Shown here in pieces: positions 17,167 to 30,671 of a stretch of 64,000 nucleotides of DNA. The position numbers and the translations under genes are program-made. Numbering within the stretch: position 1 is the first letter of the stretch; each line of letters opens with the position of its first letter. Source of the stretch: Cichorium intybus (Eukaryota; Streptophyta; Magnoliopsida; Asterales; Asteraceae); NCBI GenBank assembly GCA_023525715.1, contig CM042012.1:55982705-56046704 (forward strand). The letters are read 5' to 3'. The notes beneath the pieces are model-generated. The model was not told the origin of the DNA. It saw only the letters and a program-made list of their open reading frames with translations, and searched no databases.

Positions 17167-17595
17167 AAAATGACATGGAGGTTACCAAGTGATTTGCATG
17201 GTTATTCACATCTTGTTTGTGATCCTCGGCATCCCAGTCACAAATAGAAGAGCATAATCCGAGATTAAACATGCCATTGACCTCGGTCAATGAATCTCAC
17301 AAATCTAGGAATTTCATGGAGATTGAAATTGATAAAAGTATATCTACCTTAATGACCATTATGTTGTGATTACGACATCCCTCTTCACACCATAGTTGGG
17401 ACATTTTGGATCCTAGCCTTATTAAATAATAATTGGGTAATTATTTAAAAGGATTAAATTAAATTAGTAAATTGTGATTTGTCAACTCTCCTACTCCTCC
17501 TCCAACACCCATTTCTGAGAGTTTCAGAAAGTATCTATTGTATATGGAAAAACTGATTGGACTAAACTATGAATGGCTTGCAAATAGAGAATAGT

Positions 17596-18125
17596 TCTCA
17601 GTTTTGCTGGCAAGCCATGTCTGATTGAGTATTCGCTCCCCGAAGCATGGCATCACACAACAGCTTTGTGATGAGCATGACTTCTTGATTAATGAATCCA
17701 TAGAAGTTCATAGCCTCATGTTATTGACCATTGACCACGACATCCGCAGGGATTTCGAATTCCTGGGGCCATATGAGTTAGCACGACTGGTTAAGGAAAT
17801 GTTCCGAGAGCCGGTTGAAGAGGAACGAACTAGGATCTTCAAAGAGCTTGAAGTGTGCAAGCTCGAAGAAGTAGCGTCGGCCCGCATGTTCTCATGATTG
17901 AGGGACACATAGGCGAACTATATAAACTTGGTCACCCCATTAATCGGGAGTTGAGCGTTAACTCGACTCGCTGAGTAGCCAATACGATCTGTTCGTCCAG
18001 ATGTACAGGAAAGGGAACCAGGACAAGGCTGTCATGGAAATGCATTCGATGTTGACTCTGTACGAGTCGTTTATAGAGATGCATAGTTCCAATGATTCAG
18101 CTACTTCAGGATTAAGTCCAGAGAT
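17596..18125 (+). pseudogene. gag remnant of copy A
   Basis: The frame at 17625-17897 encodes QQLCDEHDFLINES, DHDIRRDFEFLG and LVKEMFREPVEEERTRIFKE, resembling the N-terminal half of a Copia Gag. After a stop at about 17895 further Gag-like text follows in shifted frames (SQYDLFVQMYRKGNQDKAVM, YESFIEMHSSN). A shorter counterpart lies in copy B (29690-30060, minus). No CCHC knuckle or pol follows. Copy A cannot make a full Gag. Confidence 0.6.
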
Positions 18126-18160
18126 GAGACGTATCTAGAAACGATCCAGATTGTCTAGAC

Positions 18161-18669
18161 CTATGCAGTCAATCGCGGGAGATCTCGCCAAGATAGCGTT
18201 TTGCGGGGTTAGGCCGAGATAGAAATCAAAATCTCGGTCAGTAATCTCACCAGCGAGAATCTTGCCGATAATGTCCGAGATTTGCCGAGATTTAGGAGCC
18301 CGAGATAGCGATAATGTCTGAGATTTGCCCGAGATAGCGGTAATGTCCGAGATTTGCCGAGATTTAGGGCCACGTACAAGGAGAAAAAGGGATCGTTATA
18401 GAGATGATGATGATGATGAGATTAGAGATGTAGTGGAAGAGCTTCATGAAGATGTGAATGTATTAAACGATGTTGACTCGGATGCCGAACCCATGGATTG
18501 CGATTAGATTTATGTTTGACACGTTGACACTTTTCATATTAGAATACTATCTACGTAGTATTAATAGTCTAAAAGTAACAAAAAAAACCCGCTATACCAC
18601 CGCGATAAACGTTAAATCGAATCTCGCTAGGTGACCGCTATAAGGTTTATGGCCGAGATAACTGCATAG
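18161..18669. mobile_element. hAT-like deletion element 1 at inversion breakpoint
   Basis: Starts CTATGCAGTCAATCGCGG and ends GCCGAGATAACTGCATAG: inverted termini CTATGCAGT. Subterminal repeats of CCGAGATTTGCCGAGATTT type follow, as in many hAT elements. GTCTAGAC lies immediately left (18153-18160), but the right flank (TGGGCCGG) is not a duplicate. A residual frame at 18360-18507 encodes RTRRKRDRYRDDDDDEI and VVEELHEDVNVL, resembling the acidic C-terminal tail of plant hAT-dimerisation transposases. Confidence 0.7.
18360..18507 (+). pseudogene. Possible C-terminal tail of a hAT transposase
   Basis: An Arg-rich then Asp/Glu-rich stretch ending DSDAEPMDCD-stop inside hAT-like element 1. Acidic tails of this kind follow the hAT dimerisation domain in plant DUF659-type transposases, from memory. 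The catalytic domain is absent. The assignment rests mainly on location and composition. Confidence 0.4.
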
Positions 18670-20484
18670 TGGGCCGGTAAACCACACATGCTCCACTAAC
18701 GACTCACAAAGTGCATTTACAACAAACAATATCCTTTCAGATTTGTTTCAGTTCTGTTGAGAGCGTTTCTCTCAAAATCAATCATATGACTCTGAGTTTC
18801 GCTTCACTCAACTCATTCTTGCTTAGAATGTAGGTACAATTCTATCTATGTTGCCTTCTTTTGATGATTCAATTACTCCCACTGGTTTTAGGCCAGGTGT
18901 AACATCAAACAAATTGACACATAGATTAAGTCTCGCCCTCAGGTTCTCTTATTTGGTAGCAACCGGGCTCACCAATGCTTCCAAGTAGTAGGATTGCTTA
19001 TCCGTATCAATCTTAGTGTTTCCCCACTAATCGGTATGTCACCCAGATCATAACAATTCATGACGGTGACTAATACTACTGGTCTGCGAAGAGAAGGGTA
19101 TGTCAGGTTTAACAGGAATCTGATCCCTGGTCAAGCCTCAGCGATGACTAGAGGTTCTTTCACTTGGCTAATCCTTGAACACCTTCAGGATTATTCTTAC
19201 TCCCACTGTTTCCTTAGAGTGTGAGTCCTTTCTAAAATAACTCTTCTTGCGGGATAGCCAATGAAACAACACTACTGATCAGGTTCAGGCCAGTCATGAG
19301 GTTCTGATGAACGCTTCATAGCCTTAGACCCTCTATGCACATGTGGGGCGAACCCAACTTTACACTTCAGACGGTGTCTGTACAACCTATTTAGTTTAAG
19401 ATGTGGTCGGGATATGGTTTTGTGATCTGACTGGTTTACTATCTAACTTATTGAAAACTATTGGAAGTGTATCTAATACATCGAGGATCAAACTCTTTCG
19501 ATCAATGCTCAATCTTCTTCCCTTAGACACATTATAACCGTTAATATTCTTGGAAGAGGATGAACTGTGAAACATTTTCTCATTTTATGTTTTTCACTCA
19601 GACTATGTTGATCTTTATACTTCCTTTGAACTCCTTGAACAGTTCAAGGTTTCAATTAATCACTTATTCCGATAAGTGACGTCATATTTGTCATACTGCT
19701 TGGCAAATATTATGAAGTATAATTAATTGTAGACTCGAGCAACTCACTAATGTGTCAATTGCTCATAATCATAATGTCTTTTACATCTCCATGTAAATTT
19801 ATGACTTTGTTAATTTGTTCAAGATATGTATTCTTCGTTTGACTCTAAGTCAACCGATTCCAAAATCCTATCCATTGAATCTTTGGGTGATGTATTTCTT
19901 GCAACAATTAATCTTATTTAGAACTCACTTCATCATGTGACTCTAAGTCAAATGATTCCAAAGTCTTGTCCACATGGACCTTGGGTTGAAGTGATTCTTA
20001 TAAAAGTTTACTTTAACAATCATAGAAAACACAATTTATAAATCCAATACACTTTGGATACAAGTTATTTCCATTTATGCTTTCAACACATTCATACAAC
20101 ATTTCAAGGATAATTTAAACAACTATGTTTTGAAAAAGAAAATTAAAATTATCCTCAAACAATGTACTATCATAACAGTGCCATACGCATCTAATAAGAA
20201 AATAACAAGATCAAAATATCTAACTAAACTTCAAAACTGCACAAGCTCGAGATCCAATCCGAATATGCTCCTATGCGTCAATGTCCTATATCCTACCGAG
20301 TCCCTGCATACAGAGCAAATGTGACTATCACATTCGGTATCAAGGAGTTAAAGATCAAGAGTTTTGAATTTTAGATTATATATGAGTTGCCAAACGATTC
20401 GGCTTTAGAGCATCTTCCAATCCTTTTGTGACTGTATCCTACCTTGTGGATTCCTAGTTTGAGACATCTCAGAATGGTCTAGAC
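18670..20484 (-). other. Inverted internal segment of copy A
   Basis: This 1.8-kb stretch matches the plus strand of copy B at about 27620-29531 (for example GATTCAATTACTCCCACTGG at both), although copy B as a whole is reversed relative to copy A. The segment is therefore inverted relative to the rest of copy A. Its breakpoints coincide with the two hAT-like elements. It contains half of hairpin H3 (18671-18715, reverse orientation) and no coding sequence. Confidence 0.85.
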
Positions 20485-20838
20485 CTATGCAGTTATCGCG
20501 GTGAAAACTATAATCGCGGTAACCGACCGATATTTAATTTTGCGGTTCTCGCGGTGGTATAGCGGTGATATAGCGGCTTTTAGTAATATGTATAAATTAT
20601 GTAGACTTTATATATTATACTATTAGTAGTAGAATTAATATGTAATCGCGGTGGTATAGCGTGGTATATCGGTGGTATTGCGGTTCTCGCGGTGGTATAT
20701 CGGTGGTATTGCGGTTCTCGCGCTAAATAGCGGCGTAAATAGCGGAACCGCGATAACTAACCGCTAAAATAAACCGCTATTATAAAAATCAGCGAGAACC
20801 GCGATACCGGCGCTATACCGGCGCGATTAACTGCCCAG
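20485..20838. mobile_element. hAT-like deletion element 2 at inversion breakpoint
   Basis: Begins CTATGCAGTTATCGCGG and ends GGCGCGATTAACTGCCCAG, the same terminus as element 1 with two changes. It is filled with direct and inverted GCGGTGGTATAGCGG and TTGCGGTTCTCGCGG repeats. Left flank GTCTAGAC (20477-20484), right flank GTCATTAC. No coding capacity. Confidence 0.7.
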
Positions 20839-21205
20839 GTCATTACAAAGTGTAATGACTTGGCATTAAGAGATGATTCGCTATGAAAAGTCTAGAACAG
20901 ATACAACATACTCAGGTGGTCACAACATCTATCAGATAGATGACATCATCAGTGTAGATCCTGCCAGTGTAAGTATGATCTTGATAAGATTTAATAAGCA
21001 TGACTTTGGGAAAAGAGTTTTTTGTCATTACAAAGTGTAATGAACTGGCATGATCTAAAGGAGATACAAGATATTCACGTAGTTACAAACATCTATAGGA
21101 TAAATGAAATCGTCAGTATAGACCTAGCCATAATGAGTATGATCTTGATAAGATTCAAGATGCATGGGAAAGAGTCTCCGAAAGTCATGACACAGGGATT
21201 ATAAA
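20839..21205 (+). repeat. Two diverged 185-bp direct repeats starting with a hairpin
   Basis: TCATTACAAAGTGTAATGA occurs at 20840 and 21025, each followed by similar text (GATACAACATACTCAGG and GATACAAGATATTCACG, ATCTATCAGATAGAT and ATCTATAGGATAAAT, GAGTATGATCTTGATAAGAT). The same pair occurs in copy B at about 27309 and 27142 on the minus strand. Confidence 0.75.
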
Positions 21206-21476
21206 TAATCCTTAGATTCTAAAAAGGTTCGAAATAGAATAGATCATATCCCATGAGCTTCCACAAATTGGATTGATCATAAGTGTCATGAACTTATCCT
21301 GATGACTTAATGCTTAGAGCATGGTAGGTTGGATTCAGGATACAACCTGGCTGAGTATACTGGACAGATTATTTGAACACACATGAGAAATCATTGAGAA
21401 ATGATTGGGGTGATTGTAATAATAATTTGAAAGGAGTTTCAAATATGTAATTATTTACATCAATATGTGGTGCTAA

Positions 21477-21562
21477 AAGACTTCATGGTTAAAGAATTTC
21501 ATTGGTGCATTGATGGAGCATGTGTGGTTCATCGGCACGTCATAACACCATGAAATCGTCTT
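21477..21562 (+). repeat. Hairpin H4 of copy A
   Basis: Stems AAGAC/GTCTT, ATTTCATTGGTG (21496-21507) with CACCATGAAAT (21546-21556), and TGATG (21511-21515) with CGTCA (21538-21542) enclose GGAGCATGTGTGG, TTCA, TCGGCAC. The copy B counterpart is at about 26637-26703. Confidence 0.75.
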
Positions 21563-22639
21563 AGGGTGCAGTCATCGGACTAAAGATCCCAAGAACCATG
21601 AGAAGTCACAGTACACACCACCATTTCCAGAACGGAATTAGGAGAGAGAAAAAAAGATGATAAATTAAGATATCATCGGAAAAGTGTCCGATTGGATTAT
21701 CTACAATAAAGTGTATCGGTGTAAGACATTTTGGATACATAGAAAAACTAAGGTCATATAGACATATAAATCTTAATTGAAAGTTTAATAGATACCAAGA
21801 AACAAATATAACAGTATTATAATGAATCTGACTTGGTGATTACCTCGTGGAGACTTGGTAATTAGCAAGAGTAGCTGGCAGTCAGATCTTTATGTTTCTC
21901 TTTTGCATGTTTTACTTCCCGAATAATATGATTATTCAAAATTCCACAGTCACTCATACTTTCGGAAGTAAGTAATGAATTAAGACTGTCATGAATTGAA
22001 TTACAAGACTGTCTAAGAAGTTAGACATATCAATAGTGTTGCTGCAATGTTCATAAGTACTTAGAAATAGAGATTTGAGTATTGGACAAACTCGCGCTCA
22101 GAGAATTACTTCATGGATTATATCACAAGTAATTCTGAGACGATAACATCTTATGGTCTTGAAATGGAGACATATGAGTTGAAATTTACAAGTCGGTTGC
22201 CCATTGATAATACGTAAATGCATTGGTAACTCGATGTTATAAAATGTATTGTTGTGCGCGATTTGTTGAGTAAAAGACACAAGCATATGAGTCGAAGCTT
22301 ATTCGCTCCTTTTGCCCTAACGAGAAAAGCAATATCTGTGGGCCCCTCGGTGATTTGGTGATTGACTTATAAGTGCTAGGCCTAGCGAGGACTGAATTGA
22401 TGTGTTCAATTAGAAGTTCTATATCATCACAAATCATGAAATCGGGAAACATAGTATTGGACTGAGATTGATTCTAATCCATGTCTCTAGTCCGAACGAT
22501 ATCTTGTAGAACGAAGAATCATATCATCACTTATCTTAGGACACAGAACTGATTGGGTCAGAGTTCAGCAGCATGCTTTTGGAAGCTACAATTTGCTGGT
22601 CAATTTAGAAGCTATATTGAATTATAGTCATAGACTTAT

Positions 22640-22652
22640 CCAAGTGGAAGAC
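22640..22652 (+). other. Polypurine tract of copy A
   Basis: CCAAGTGGAAGAC lies immediately before the TG of the 3' LTR. It is the plus-strand priming site and matches AAGTGGGAGAC in copy B and in the coding Copia element (minus strand). Confidence 0.75.
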
Positions 22653-23122
22653 TGTTAGATTAGGTGTCTAAACCATGACTATAATTTAGGAATATACTTG
22701 AATTGATAGTAGCACAGTCCTTTTGGGTTGCCCTCAAAACCGAGCAGAGGACAAGATAACTTAAAGAGAGAGAGAGAAATATGATTTATTAATATATTAT
22801 GAGAATAATATATTAATTATAAATCATAATATTTAATTAATAATTGATTAGAAATTAATTGGAATTAATTTTAGGATTAATTTGATTAATTAAAAGTGCA
22901 GGGGCTGAATTATAATTGTTTAATAGTTGAGAAATAGACAATTAGGATTGCATTATTGGGTTGGATGAAATTAAGGCCTAAGGCCTTGTGGATTTCAAAA
23001 CCCATGAGGTTTTTTATAGCAGTGATAAGCAGATCCTTTTATCTGATAAAAACATTATCATATCAGGATCTTAAGTAAGACATTTATACTCCTTATTGCT
23101 TATCTCCTGGAAACTATAAATA
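22653..23122 (+). mobile_element. 3' LTR of copy A, truncated
   Basis: Starts TGTTAGATTAGGTGTC and follows the 5' LTR to the TATA region (AAACTATAAATA), where it stops. The last roughly 290 bp are replaced by unrelated sequence starting GTACTATTGTCG. Confidence 0.9.
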
Positions 23123-23291
23123 TAGTACTATTGTCGTTACTGTTTTTCAATACTCGTTTTTTTCGGAATTTTTTTTCGAAAATGCTTAAATATGTGCGTT
23201 TTAGGCCCTATACTTTTGGTTTTTCGAAAATTTTGACCATTTGAGAGTTTTCGGGTTCTCGGGGCATAGTTGGTTCTCAAAAAATGCCAAC
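23123..23291. mobile_element. Probable right end of another TA-flanked element
   Basis: The end next to the TA tract reads, in reverse complement, GTTGGCATTTTTTGAGAACC, similar in plan to the GGTTC...TGAGAACC termini of E3 and E7. The text TATAGTACTATTGTCG near its left side resembles ATAGTACTATTCTCG inside E6. The left terminus is not identified. Confidence 0.35.
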
Positions 23292-24319
<1,028 letters not shown>

Positions 24320-24343
24320 TATATATATATATATATATATATA
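24320..24343. repeat. Short (TA)n
   Basis: 24 bp of TA between the SINE and E7. Confidence 0.9.
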
Positions 24344-24805
<462 letters not shown>

Positions 24806-25573
24806 TGAAGGGTTTTCTAGCAAACAATGAACAAATAATCTCTTATGGTTCACTTGCAACCCTAGAAAGATCTATGTTTTCTTCTATGAAGATAATAAAC
24901 TAAAACTAAAGGCCAATAATTATTTCTAAAGTTTAAAACAAGAATTACCAACCTTTGAATCTTGTTTTGAAGCTAGCAGCAAAAGTATCCTGCCTCAAAT
25001 GAAAGTCACACCCAAAGCAATGGAGAAGACAGTCCAGCAGAGTATTCTTGGATGAAAATGGCGCAGAGAATGAGGGTGCCAGGTGCCTCCTTTTATAGCC
25101 TCCAAGGGTTACAGCTGAAACCCTAAGGAGCCTCCTTAATGGGCAAGCCTGTTGACCATTTGGACCAGACTTTCTAAACCCTAATTAGGGTTTTCGCCAC
25201 CCTTGGAAGAAGCCTCCAAGGTGGCGCCAAATCTAGCCCCTGGCTTCTGGTTTTTCAGTAATTCAACTATTGAATAAATACAAACCAGTATCTGCACTTT
25301 TAATTAATTAATTTAATCACTGAATTAAATCCAATTAATTCTAGATTAAATCTTAATTAATTATTATAGTTTCTAATTAATATATCAACACTTAAATATA
25401 TTAATAAACCATTTAATTAATTCTATTGATTTATTACACAATTAATAAATAAACCTTTTACTCTACTGAACTCTATCCTAACCTCCAGCTATGAGGGCAA
25501 CCCAAATGGACTTTGCTTCAATTAACAAGATAAATATAAATATAAAGTCATGGCTTAGACACCTAATCCAACA
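24806..25573 (-). mobile_element. 3' LTR of copy B
   Basis: On the plus strand it runs from TGAAGGGTTTTCTAGC to CACCTAATCCAACA (element orientation TGTTGGATTAGG to AAACCCTTCA), preceded by target copy TATAT. Confidence 0.93.
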
Positions 25574-25584
25574 GTCTCCCACTT
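25574..25584 (-). other. Polypurine tract of copy B
   Basis: On the minus strand AAGTGGGAGAC lies directly before TGTTGG of the 3' LTR. Confidence 0.8.
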
Positions 25585-26636
25585 GGATAAGTCTATGACT
25601 TTAATTTATCTTCTGGTTAATAAACAACCTGCAGCTTCCTAGAAACTGCTGCCGAATTTTGACCCAGTCAGTTCTGTCCATAGATAAGTGATCATATGAT
25701 CCTTCGTCCAACAAGATATTTTCAGACACGAGACATGGATTGAGATCAATCTCTGTCCGATACTCTGTTTCCCGATTTCCGATTCTGCTTATGACTTTCA
25801 GACTTCTAATTGAACACATCAATTCAGTCCAGGCTGGCGAGCACTTTAGTCAACTTCAAAATCATCGAGCGGCCTACAGATATCTGTTTCCCATCAGGGT
25901 CAAGGAACGAATAAACTTCGACTCATATGATTGTGTCTTTTACTTATCAAATCGTACGCAATAATGCGTTTGTAACATCGAGTTACCGATGCGTTTTCGC
26001 ATTATCAATGCACAACCGACTCGTAAATTTCAACTCATATGTCTCCGCTTCAAGATCATACGATATTATCGTCTCAACATTGCTCGTGATGTAATCCATG
26101 AAGCAATCTGTTGAGCGCGGGTTTATCCAATACTCAAATCTCTATTTCTAAGTACTCATGAACGTTGTAGCAGTCTTACTGCAATGTCTAACTCCTTAGA
26201 CAATCTACAAACCAATTCATGACAGTCTTCGTTCATACTTACTCCCGAAAAGTATGAGCGACTGTGGAGCTTTTGAATAATCAAATTATTCGGGAAGTAA
26301 AACATGCAAAATTGAAACATAAAATCTGACCGGTGGCTACTCTTGCCTAATTACCAAGTCTCCACGAGGTAATCACCAAGTCGGTTTTTACATAAACTAT
26401 TATCGGTTTCTAGATTCCTTTTAAACTATTTAATTCGTGTTATGTATCTATGTCTACTTGACCTTTCACTCTTTCTATGTATTCAAATGTCATACATTTA
26501 TACACTTTATCCGATCAGATTTCCTTCCGATGATATTTCAATTTTGGGTCATACCGTCATTCTCACTAACAACTCCATTCTATGTACTGTGACTTTCCAT
26601 GGTTCTCGGGATCTTTAGTCCACATGACTGCACCCT

Positions 26637-26703
26637 AAGACTATTTCGAGGTGTTACGATGTGCCGGTAAGCCACACGCGCTCCATCGGATTGCCAGCGA
26701 AAT
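26637..26703 (-). repeat. Hairpin H4 of copy B
   Basis: In plus coordinates the stem ATTTCG (26643-26648) pairs with CGAAAT (26698-26703), and CGATG (26657-26661) with CATCG (26684-26688). The enclosed motif, in element orientation, is GGAGCGCGTGTGG, CTTA, CCGGCAC. Versus copy A, the pair A-T in ATTTCA/TGAAAT has become G-C in ATTTCG/CGAAAT. Confidence 0.8.
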
Positions 26704-27135
26704 TCTTTAACCATTAAGTCCTTATTTGAAAACTCTTTTCAAATTGTTATCAACATTCACCCCAATCATTTTCCAATGATTTCTCACGTATGTACAAAAT
26801 CCATTAAGTATTCCCAGCCAGGTCATATCCTGAATCTGACTCACTATGCTCTAAGCATTAAGTCATCAAGGCATGTTTATGACACTTCTGATCAATCCAA
26901 GAAACTTGTTGGATTCGATCTAGTCCTATTCCAAGCTCTTTTGGAATCTAAGGATTACTTATAATCCTTGTGTCATGATTTTCAATAACTATTTCCTTTC
27001 AGAGACTCTTTTACATGCATCATGAATCTTATCAAGATCATGCTTACTATGGCTAGGTCTATACTGATGACAACATCTATCTGATTGATGTCTATGGATT
27101 ATGTGAGTATGCTGCACCTTCTTTATATCTCTTAT

Positions 27136-27330
27136 GCCAAATCATTACACTTTGCAATGATAGGAAACTATTTCCTAGGGCAATGCATCTTGAGTCTCAT
27201 CAAGATCATTTTGGCAGAGCTTCGATCTATCTCATAGACGTTTACAACCACCTGAGTATGCCGTATCTCTATTAAGTCTTTCATAGCGATCCGTCTCTTA
27301 ACACCAAGTCATTACACTTTGTAATGAAAA
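27136..27330 (-). repeat. Direct repeats with TCATTACA/TGTAATGA palindrome in copy B
   Basis: TCATTACACTTTGTAATGA at 27309 and the decayed TCATTACACTTTGCAATGA at 27142, about 167 bp apart, are the counterpart of 20840 and 21025 in copy A. Confidence 0.7.
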
Positions 27331-27594
27331 GAGACGTTTCCTAGAAACATTATATAACACACATATGGAGATAGAGATAACAGCGACACTCCCACTGGCT
27401 TTAGCACGGTTATGGACTATTCACAAAATCCAGAGCTTATGGCACATTTTGAGAATCCAAACCTTTCCGACATCTTAATGGATATCTTTCAGCCCTTTCT
27501 CAAAATCCAATCCTTTGGCATATTTTGAGAATCTGATTATCCTTTCTTCCGAGATGCCCGCGGGGAAATCCCGGGCCCATGTACCTTTATACTG

Positions 27595-27665
27595 GCATAT
27601 TCTTTGTGAGTCCTTATTAGTGTGCCGGTGATCCACACGCGCTCCACTAACGACTTACATTATGC
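27595..27665 (-). repeat. Hairpin H3 of copy B
   Basis: Stems GCATA (27595-27599) with TATGC (27661-27665), TGTGAGTC (27605-27612) with GACTTACA (27652-27659), and TTAGTG (27617-27622) with CACTAA (27645-27650). The enclosed motif in element orientation is GGAGCGCGTGTGG, ATCA, CCGGCAC. In copy A only one arm survives, at the inversion breakpoint (18671-18715). Confidence 0.8.
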
Positions 27666-29531
27666 AGTATCCTTTCGGATTTCATCTTCTATTGAGAGTG
27701 CTTCTCTCGGAGTCAATTACTTGACTCTGAGTATCGTCTCACTCAACCAGATGTTTTGAAGGTACGTTTCTGTCCATGCTGCTTTCGTTTGATGATTCAA
27801 TTACTCCCACTGGTTTTTAGACCAGGTGTAAAATCAATAAAACCGTCACATAGACTGTATCTCGTCCTAAGGTTCTCTTTATTGGCAGCAACTGGGCTCA
27901 CCAATGCTTCCAAGTAGTCAGATTGAAAATTCGTACCAACTATAGTGTTTTACCACTAATCGGTATGTCACCCTGATCATAACTACTTATGATGTTGATC
28001 AGTACTACTGGTCAAGAGAAGATTATGTCAGAATTAAAACAAAAATCTGATTTCTGCTCTAAGCCTAGTGATGACTAAAGGTTATTTCACTTGGCTAATC
28101 CTGAACTCATTCAGGACTGTCCCAACCTCCCACTGTTTCCTTAGAAACTGAGTTCTTTCTAAAAGAGCTCTTTCTCTTCCAGGTACAGCGGGATAGCCAG
28201 TGAAACGACATTTCTGATTAGGTTCAGGCTAGTCATGACGTTCAGACGAACACTACAAGACCCTGGACTTTTAATGTACAAGTGGGACAATCCCAGCTTT
28301 ACATTTCAGACAGTGTCTGCAAAACCTACTTAGTCGAAGATGTGTTTGGAATATGGTCTGACTGGTTTAGTATTAAATGTATCGGAAACTAATTGGCAAT
28401 GTATCTCATACATTGAGGATCGAACTGTTTCGACCAATGCTCCATCATCTTCCCTAAGACACATTATAACTATCAATGTTCTTGGAAGAGAATAACTGTG
28501 AAACATTTTCCCAGTTTATGTTGTCACTCAGGTTCTGTGGATCTCGTACTTCCTTTGAAGTCCTTGAACTGTTCAAGGTTTCAATCCAATCGCTTATTCT
28601 GATAAGCGAAGCCATATTCGTCATACTGATTCACAAATATCGCAGAGTACAACCAATTGTGTTCTATTTGAAGATTCGAGCAATACACAACAACTGATGT
28701 GTTCGTTGCTCCTAATCTTAATCATCTTTACATCTCTATGTAAACTTATGACTTTGTTAATTTTGTTCAAGACTTGCAATCTTCAGTTGACTCTAAGTCA
28801 ACTGATTCCAAAATCCTATCCTCTGGATCTTTGGGTGATTCATTTCTTGCCACATGTGCTTTATAAAGAACTTAATCATCATCTGACTCTAAGCCAAATG
28901 ATTCCAAAGTCCTGACCAACTGGATTTTTGGTTGATTCATTTCTTAGCACATTAAGAACTCAACTCATCAAGTGACTCTAAGTCAAGTGATTCCAAAGTC
29001 CTGTCCAACTGGACCTTTGGTTGAATTGATTCTTATAACATTAACAATTATAAGGGGCACAATTCCTAAAATCCAAACACTTTGGATGCAATCAACATTC
29101 AAGTTATTACTAATTCTACATTCAACACAATCATACAACATTTCAAGGATATTTCAAACAACATGTGTTAAAAGAAAATTGACAATTTTATTAAAAAAAA
29201 AATCCTTGAACAATGTATTATATGATAGACAATGTCATACGCATCTAATAAGCTAATAACATGATTTCAACATCTAACTATACTCTAAAACTGCATGAGC
29301 TTCAGATCCAATCTGAATATGCTCCTATGCAAGAACATCCCACATCTTACAGAGTCCATGCATACAGAGCAAATGTGAGAAACACATCCTGTATCAAGGA
29401 ACTAAGGATCAGGTGTTCTGAGTTTTAAGATATTCCTGAGTTGCCAAACTGCTTGGCTTCGGAGCATTTTCCAATCTTTCCGTGACTGTGTCCCACCCTG
29501 TGGATTCCCAGTTTGAACCATCGAGGAACCG

Positions 29532-29539
29532 GTCTAGAC
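29532..29539. other. Empty hAT target site GTCTAGAC in copy B
   Basis: CCGGTCTAGACAATCTGG reads straight through here. In copy A the matching flanks CCAGATTGTCTAGAC (left) and, reverse-complemented, GTCTAGACCATTCTG are separated by the rearrangement. This is the pre-insertion state. Confidence 0.85.
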
Positions 29540-29689
29540 AATCTGGATCATTTCTTGATGTGTCCTATTACTGGACTCAATCCCGAAGAAGCTGAATCAA
29601 TGGAACTATGCTTCTTTATGAACGACTCATACAGAGTCAACATTGAATGCATATCCACGATTGTCTTATCTGGTTTCCCTTCCTGTACA

Positions 29690-30060
29690 TCAGGATGAAC
29701 GGATCAGCGAGTCGAGCTAATGCTTTAACTCCCGATCAAAAGGGAACCAAATTTATACAATTCACCTATCTGTCTCTCAGTCTTGAGCACATGTGAACTG
29801 GTGCTACTTCCTACACACTTCAAACTCTTTGAAGATCTTAGCTCGTCCTTTCTCAACTAGTTCATGGAACTTTTCCACAACTAGCTGTGTTAACTTATCT
29901 AACCCCAGGAATTCTAAATTCCTGCGGAACTCAGGGTCAATGATCAATAGTATTAGGTAACGAACTTTCCTTGACTTAACAATCAAGGAGTCATGCTCAT
30001 CACAAGCTACTGTGTGATGTCATGCTCTAGGGAGCAGACACTCAGTCAGATATGGCTTGC
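29690..30060 (-). pseudogene. gag remnant of copy B
   Basis: The minus-strand frame at 29804-29986 encodes LILLIIDPEFRRNLEFLGL and KIFKEFEVCRK, aligned with TIDHDIRRDFEFLG and RIFKELEVCKLE of copy A. It is short and broken. Similar flanking text, including the HDSLI-like stretch upstream, continues to about 30060. Cannot make a full Gag. Confidence 0.55.
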
Positions 30061-30537
30061 TAGCAAAACAGAGAACTATTCTCTATTTATGAAGCCATAC
30101 CATATAGTTAAGGCCAGTCAGCCTTTCCATATTTAGCAGGTGCTTTCTGATGCTTTCAGAAATGGGTGAAGGAGGAGAGGGTGGAGAATAGGCACTTGAT
30201 TCAGACATCTACAATAACCAGAATTTTATTAGTTTAATTTATCCTTTTAAATAATTACCCAATATATTATTTATTAAGGCTAGGACCCAAAATGCCCCAA
30301 CTATGGTGTGAAGAGGGATGCCGTAATCACAACATAATGGTCATTAAGGTAGATAATACACTTATCAATTTCATCTTATGAAATTCCTAGATCTGTTGAG
30401 ACACATTGAACTGTTCAATGGCATGTTTAGTCTCGGATGTGCCCCACTGTTTGTGACTGGGATGCCGAGGATCACAAACCGGGTGTGAATAACCATGTAA
30501 ATTCGCTCGGTACTCTCGAAGTCAATTGTCATCTCTA

Positions 30538-30573
30538 ATTAACGTGCCGGTTAACCACACACGCTCCGTTAAT
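30538..30573 (-). repeat. Hairpin H2 of copy B
   Basis: ATTAACG (30538-30544) pairs perfectly with CGTTAAT (30567-30573) around the reverse complement of GGAGCGTGTGTGG, TTAA, CCGGCAC. Confidence 0.85.
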
Positions 30574-30593
30574 AATGATAAAATCGAGAAACC

Positions 30594-30671
30594 CATTGCA
30601 AGTCTTTGCGGACCCCAGTTGGCGTGCCGGTAAACCACACACGCTCCACCAACGTTCCATAAAGTGCAATG
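30594..30671 (-). repeat. Hairpin H1 of copy B
   Basis: CATTGCA (30594-30600) pairs with TGCAATG (30665-30671) as outer stem. CTTTGCGGAC pairs imperfectly with GTTCCATAAAG. GTTGGCG (30618-30624) pairs with CACCAAC (30647-30653) with one G-U-type position. The enclosed motif in element orientation is GGAGCGTGTGTGG, TTTA, CCGGCAC. Confidence 0.85.
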
